NCBI RefSeq assembly: GCF_036327755.1
Contig: NZ_CP109596.1
Span: forward strand, 1,984,001 to 2,048,000
Length of the DNA: 64,000 nt
Direction: 5' to 3'
Source of the DNA: Nocardia sp. NBC_01503
GTDB taxonomy: Bacteria > Actinomycetota > Actinomycetes > Mycobacteriales > Mycobacteriaceae
The notes under the pieces are model-generated. The model did no database searches and was not told the origin of the DNA. It saw only the letters and a program-made list of their open reading frames with translations. Each line of letters begins with the position of its first letter. Position 1 is the stretch's first letter. Both the position numbers and the translations under genes were made by a program. This document shows positions 63,278 through 64,000 of this stretch, one piece after another.

Positions 63278-64000
63278 ATGGAGACGAGTGCGGCACGACG
63301 GTGGGATGTGCTGCTCGCACTGGTGGTCGCCGCGATCCAGCTCGGCGCGGGCACCCTGGCCAACGAGCACCAGACCGGGATACGCGGGCTCGACCTGCTC
63401 GGATACGCGCTACTCGCGGCCGGGCCGCTACTACTGGTGGTGCGGCGGCGGTATCCGGATCCGGTGTTCTACGCGGTACTGGCGATCACCAGCGCCTACC
63501 TGCTCATCGGCTACGGGTACGGGCCGGTCTTCCTGGCCCTGGTGGTCGCCTTTCTCACCGCCGGGGTGCGCGGATCACGCTGGCACACTTATCCTTTCGT
63601 CCCACTCGGCTATCTGCTCATGGTGTGGCCGGTACCGTCCTGGCGCGGTTACGACACCAATTCCTGGCAGGAGTTCGGCCTGCTGGCCTGGCTGGTTGTG
63701 CTCGTCGCCATCGCCGAGGGGCTGCGCCAGCGCATGTCCGCGGTGGCGGCGCGGCACGAACGGGCCGAGGAGGCGCGCCGCAATGAACAGGCCCAGCATG
63801 AACGCGAGGCCGCCGAACGCGCGCGGGAGAACGCGGAGCGGGAACAGCGGGTCAGTGAGGAGCGGCTCACCATCGCCCGGGAACTGCACGATGTGCTCGC
63901 ACACAGCCTCTCGCTCATCAATGTGCAGTCCTCGGTGGCCCTCGAGCTCATCGACCGCCGGCCCGAGCAGGCCGCGACCGCGCTGGCCGCCATCAAAACC
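63278..64000 (+). CDS. Sensor histidine kinase (HisKA_3 family), 3' end cut by window edge
   Basis: 241 codons are visible. Four or five N-terminal membrane segments (WDVLLALVVAAIQLGAGTL, LLGYALLAAGPLLLVV, VFYAVLAITSAYLLIGYG, VFLALVVAFLTAG, LLAWLVVLVAIAEGL) are followed by a coiled coil rich in Glu/Arg/Ala from about residue 150. The HisKA_3 phosphorylation motif is RELHDVLAHSLSLINVQ. The ATPase domain lies beyond the window. It is probably paired with a NarL/LuxR-type response regulator and controls the adjoining ABC exporter. Confidence 0.9.
   Translation, partial: METSAARRWDVLLALVVAAIQLGAGTLANEHQTGIRGLDLLGYALLAAGPLLLVVRRRYPDPVFYAVLAITSAYLLIGYGYGPVFLALVVAFLTAGVRGSRWHTYPFVPLGYLLMVWPVPSWRGYDTNSWQEFGLLAWLVVLVAIAEGLRQRMSAVAARHERAEEARRNEQAQHEREAAERARENAEREQRVSEERLTIARELHDVLAHSLSLINVQSSVALELIDRRPEQAATALAAIKT

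Overview
The window is a high-GC actinobacterial chromosome segment, most likely Nocardia or a close relative. This is inferred from protein similarity and gene order recalled from Mycobacterium tuberculosis and rhodococci. No search was run. Two blocks follow mycobacterial order: the cholesterol catabolic genes in the first 38 kb, and the mutY-canB-radA-lpqE-carD-ispD-ispF-cysS-rlmB block at 43.8-53.6 kb.

Region 1 (1-38 kb) is dominated by steroid degradation. It holds kshA and kstD (ring opening), hsaA-D-C-B (A/B ring cleavage), hsaE-G-F (processing of the ring-derived dienoate), a ChsE4/ChsE5-like acyl-CoA dehydrogenase pair, and a six-gene operon fadE34-chsE1-chsE2-chsH2-chsH1-ltp2 (side-chain removal) divergent from kstR. 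Five 14-bp sites of the form TnnAACnnGTTnnA, or one base off it, lie at the promoters of kshA, hsaA, hsaE, kstD and fadE34/kstR. The hsd4B-type hydratase gene after kstD is broken by an apparent internal deletion with a frameshift. Between these clusters lie regulators, remnants of toxin-antitoxin loci, a MoxR/DUF58/DUF4129 operon, a UDP-glucose dehydrogenase plus mannosyltransferase-like pair, an AFG1/ZapE ATPase, a VapBC pair and a TetR-controlled oxidoreductase.

Region 2 (38-54 kb) carries a fused trehalose-phosphatase/GH15 protein, a zinc-type ABC uptake system with a Zur-like box, and the housekeeping block. The c-di-AMP synthase gene disA, which neighbours radA in M. tuberculosis, is not present here.

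Region 3 (54-64 kb) has an enoyl-CoA hydratase, an acyl-CoA dehydrogenase, a hydrolase divergent from mhuD (heme degradation), a cobalamin riboswitch ahead of cbtB-cbtA, an OsmC protein, an SMR exporter/azoreductase operon divergent from its probable TetR regulator, an ABC exporter, and the start of a histidine kinase.

The most unusual structure is a roughly 95-bp intergenic hairpin element in three copies (47979-48070, 50763-50857, 54981-55073). Its 45-46 nt purine-rich loop is almost invariant, while the stem arms differ between copies and change in a compensated way. A second dispersed 33-bp repeat occurs at 5336, 19693 and 43644. No rRNA, tRNA, CRISPR array or intact insertion sequence was recognised.
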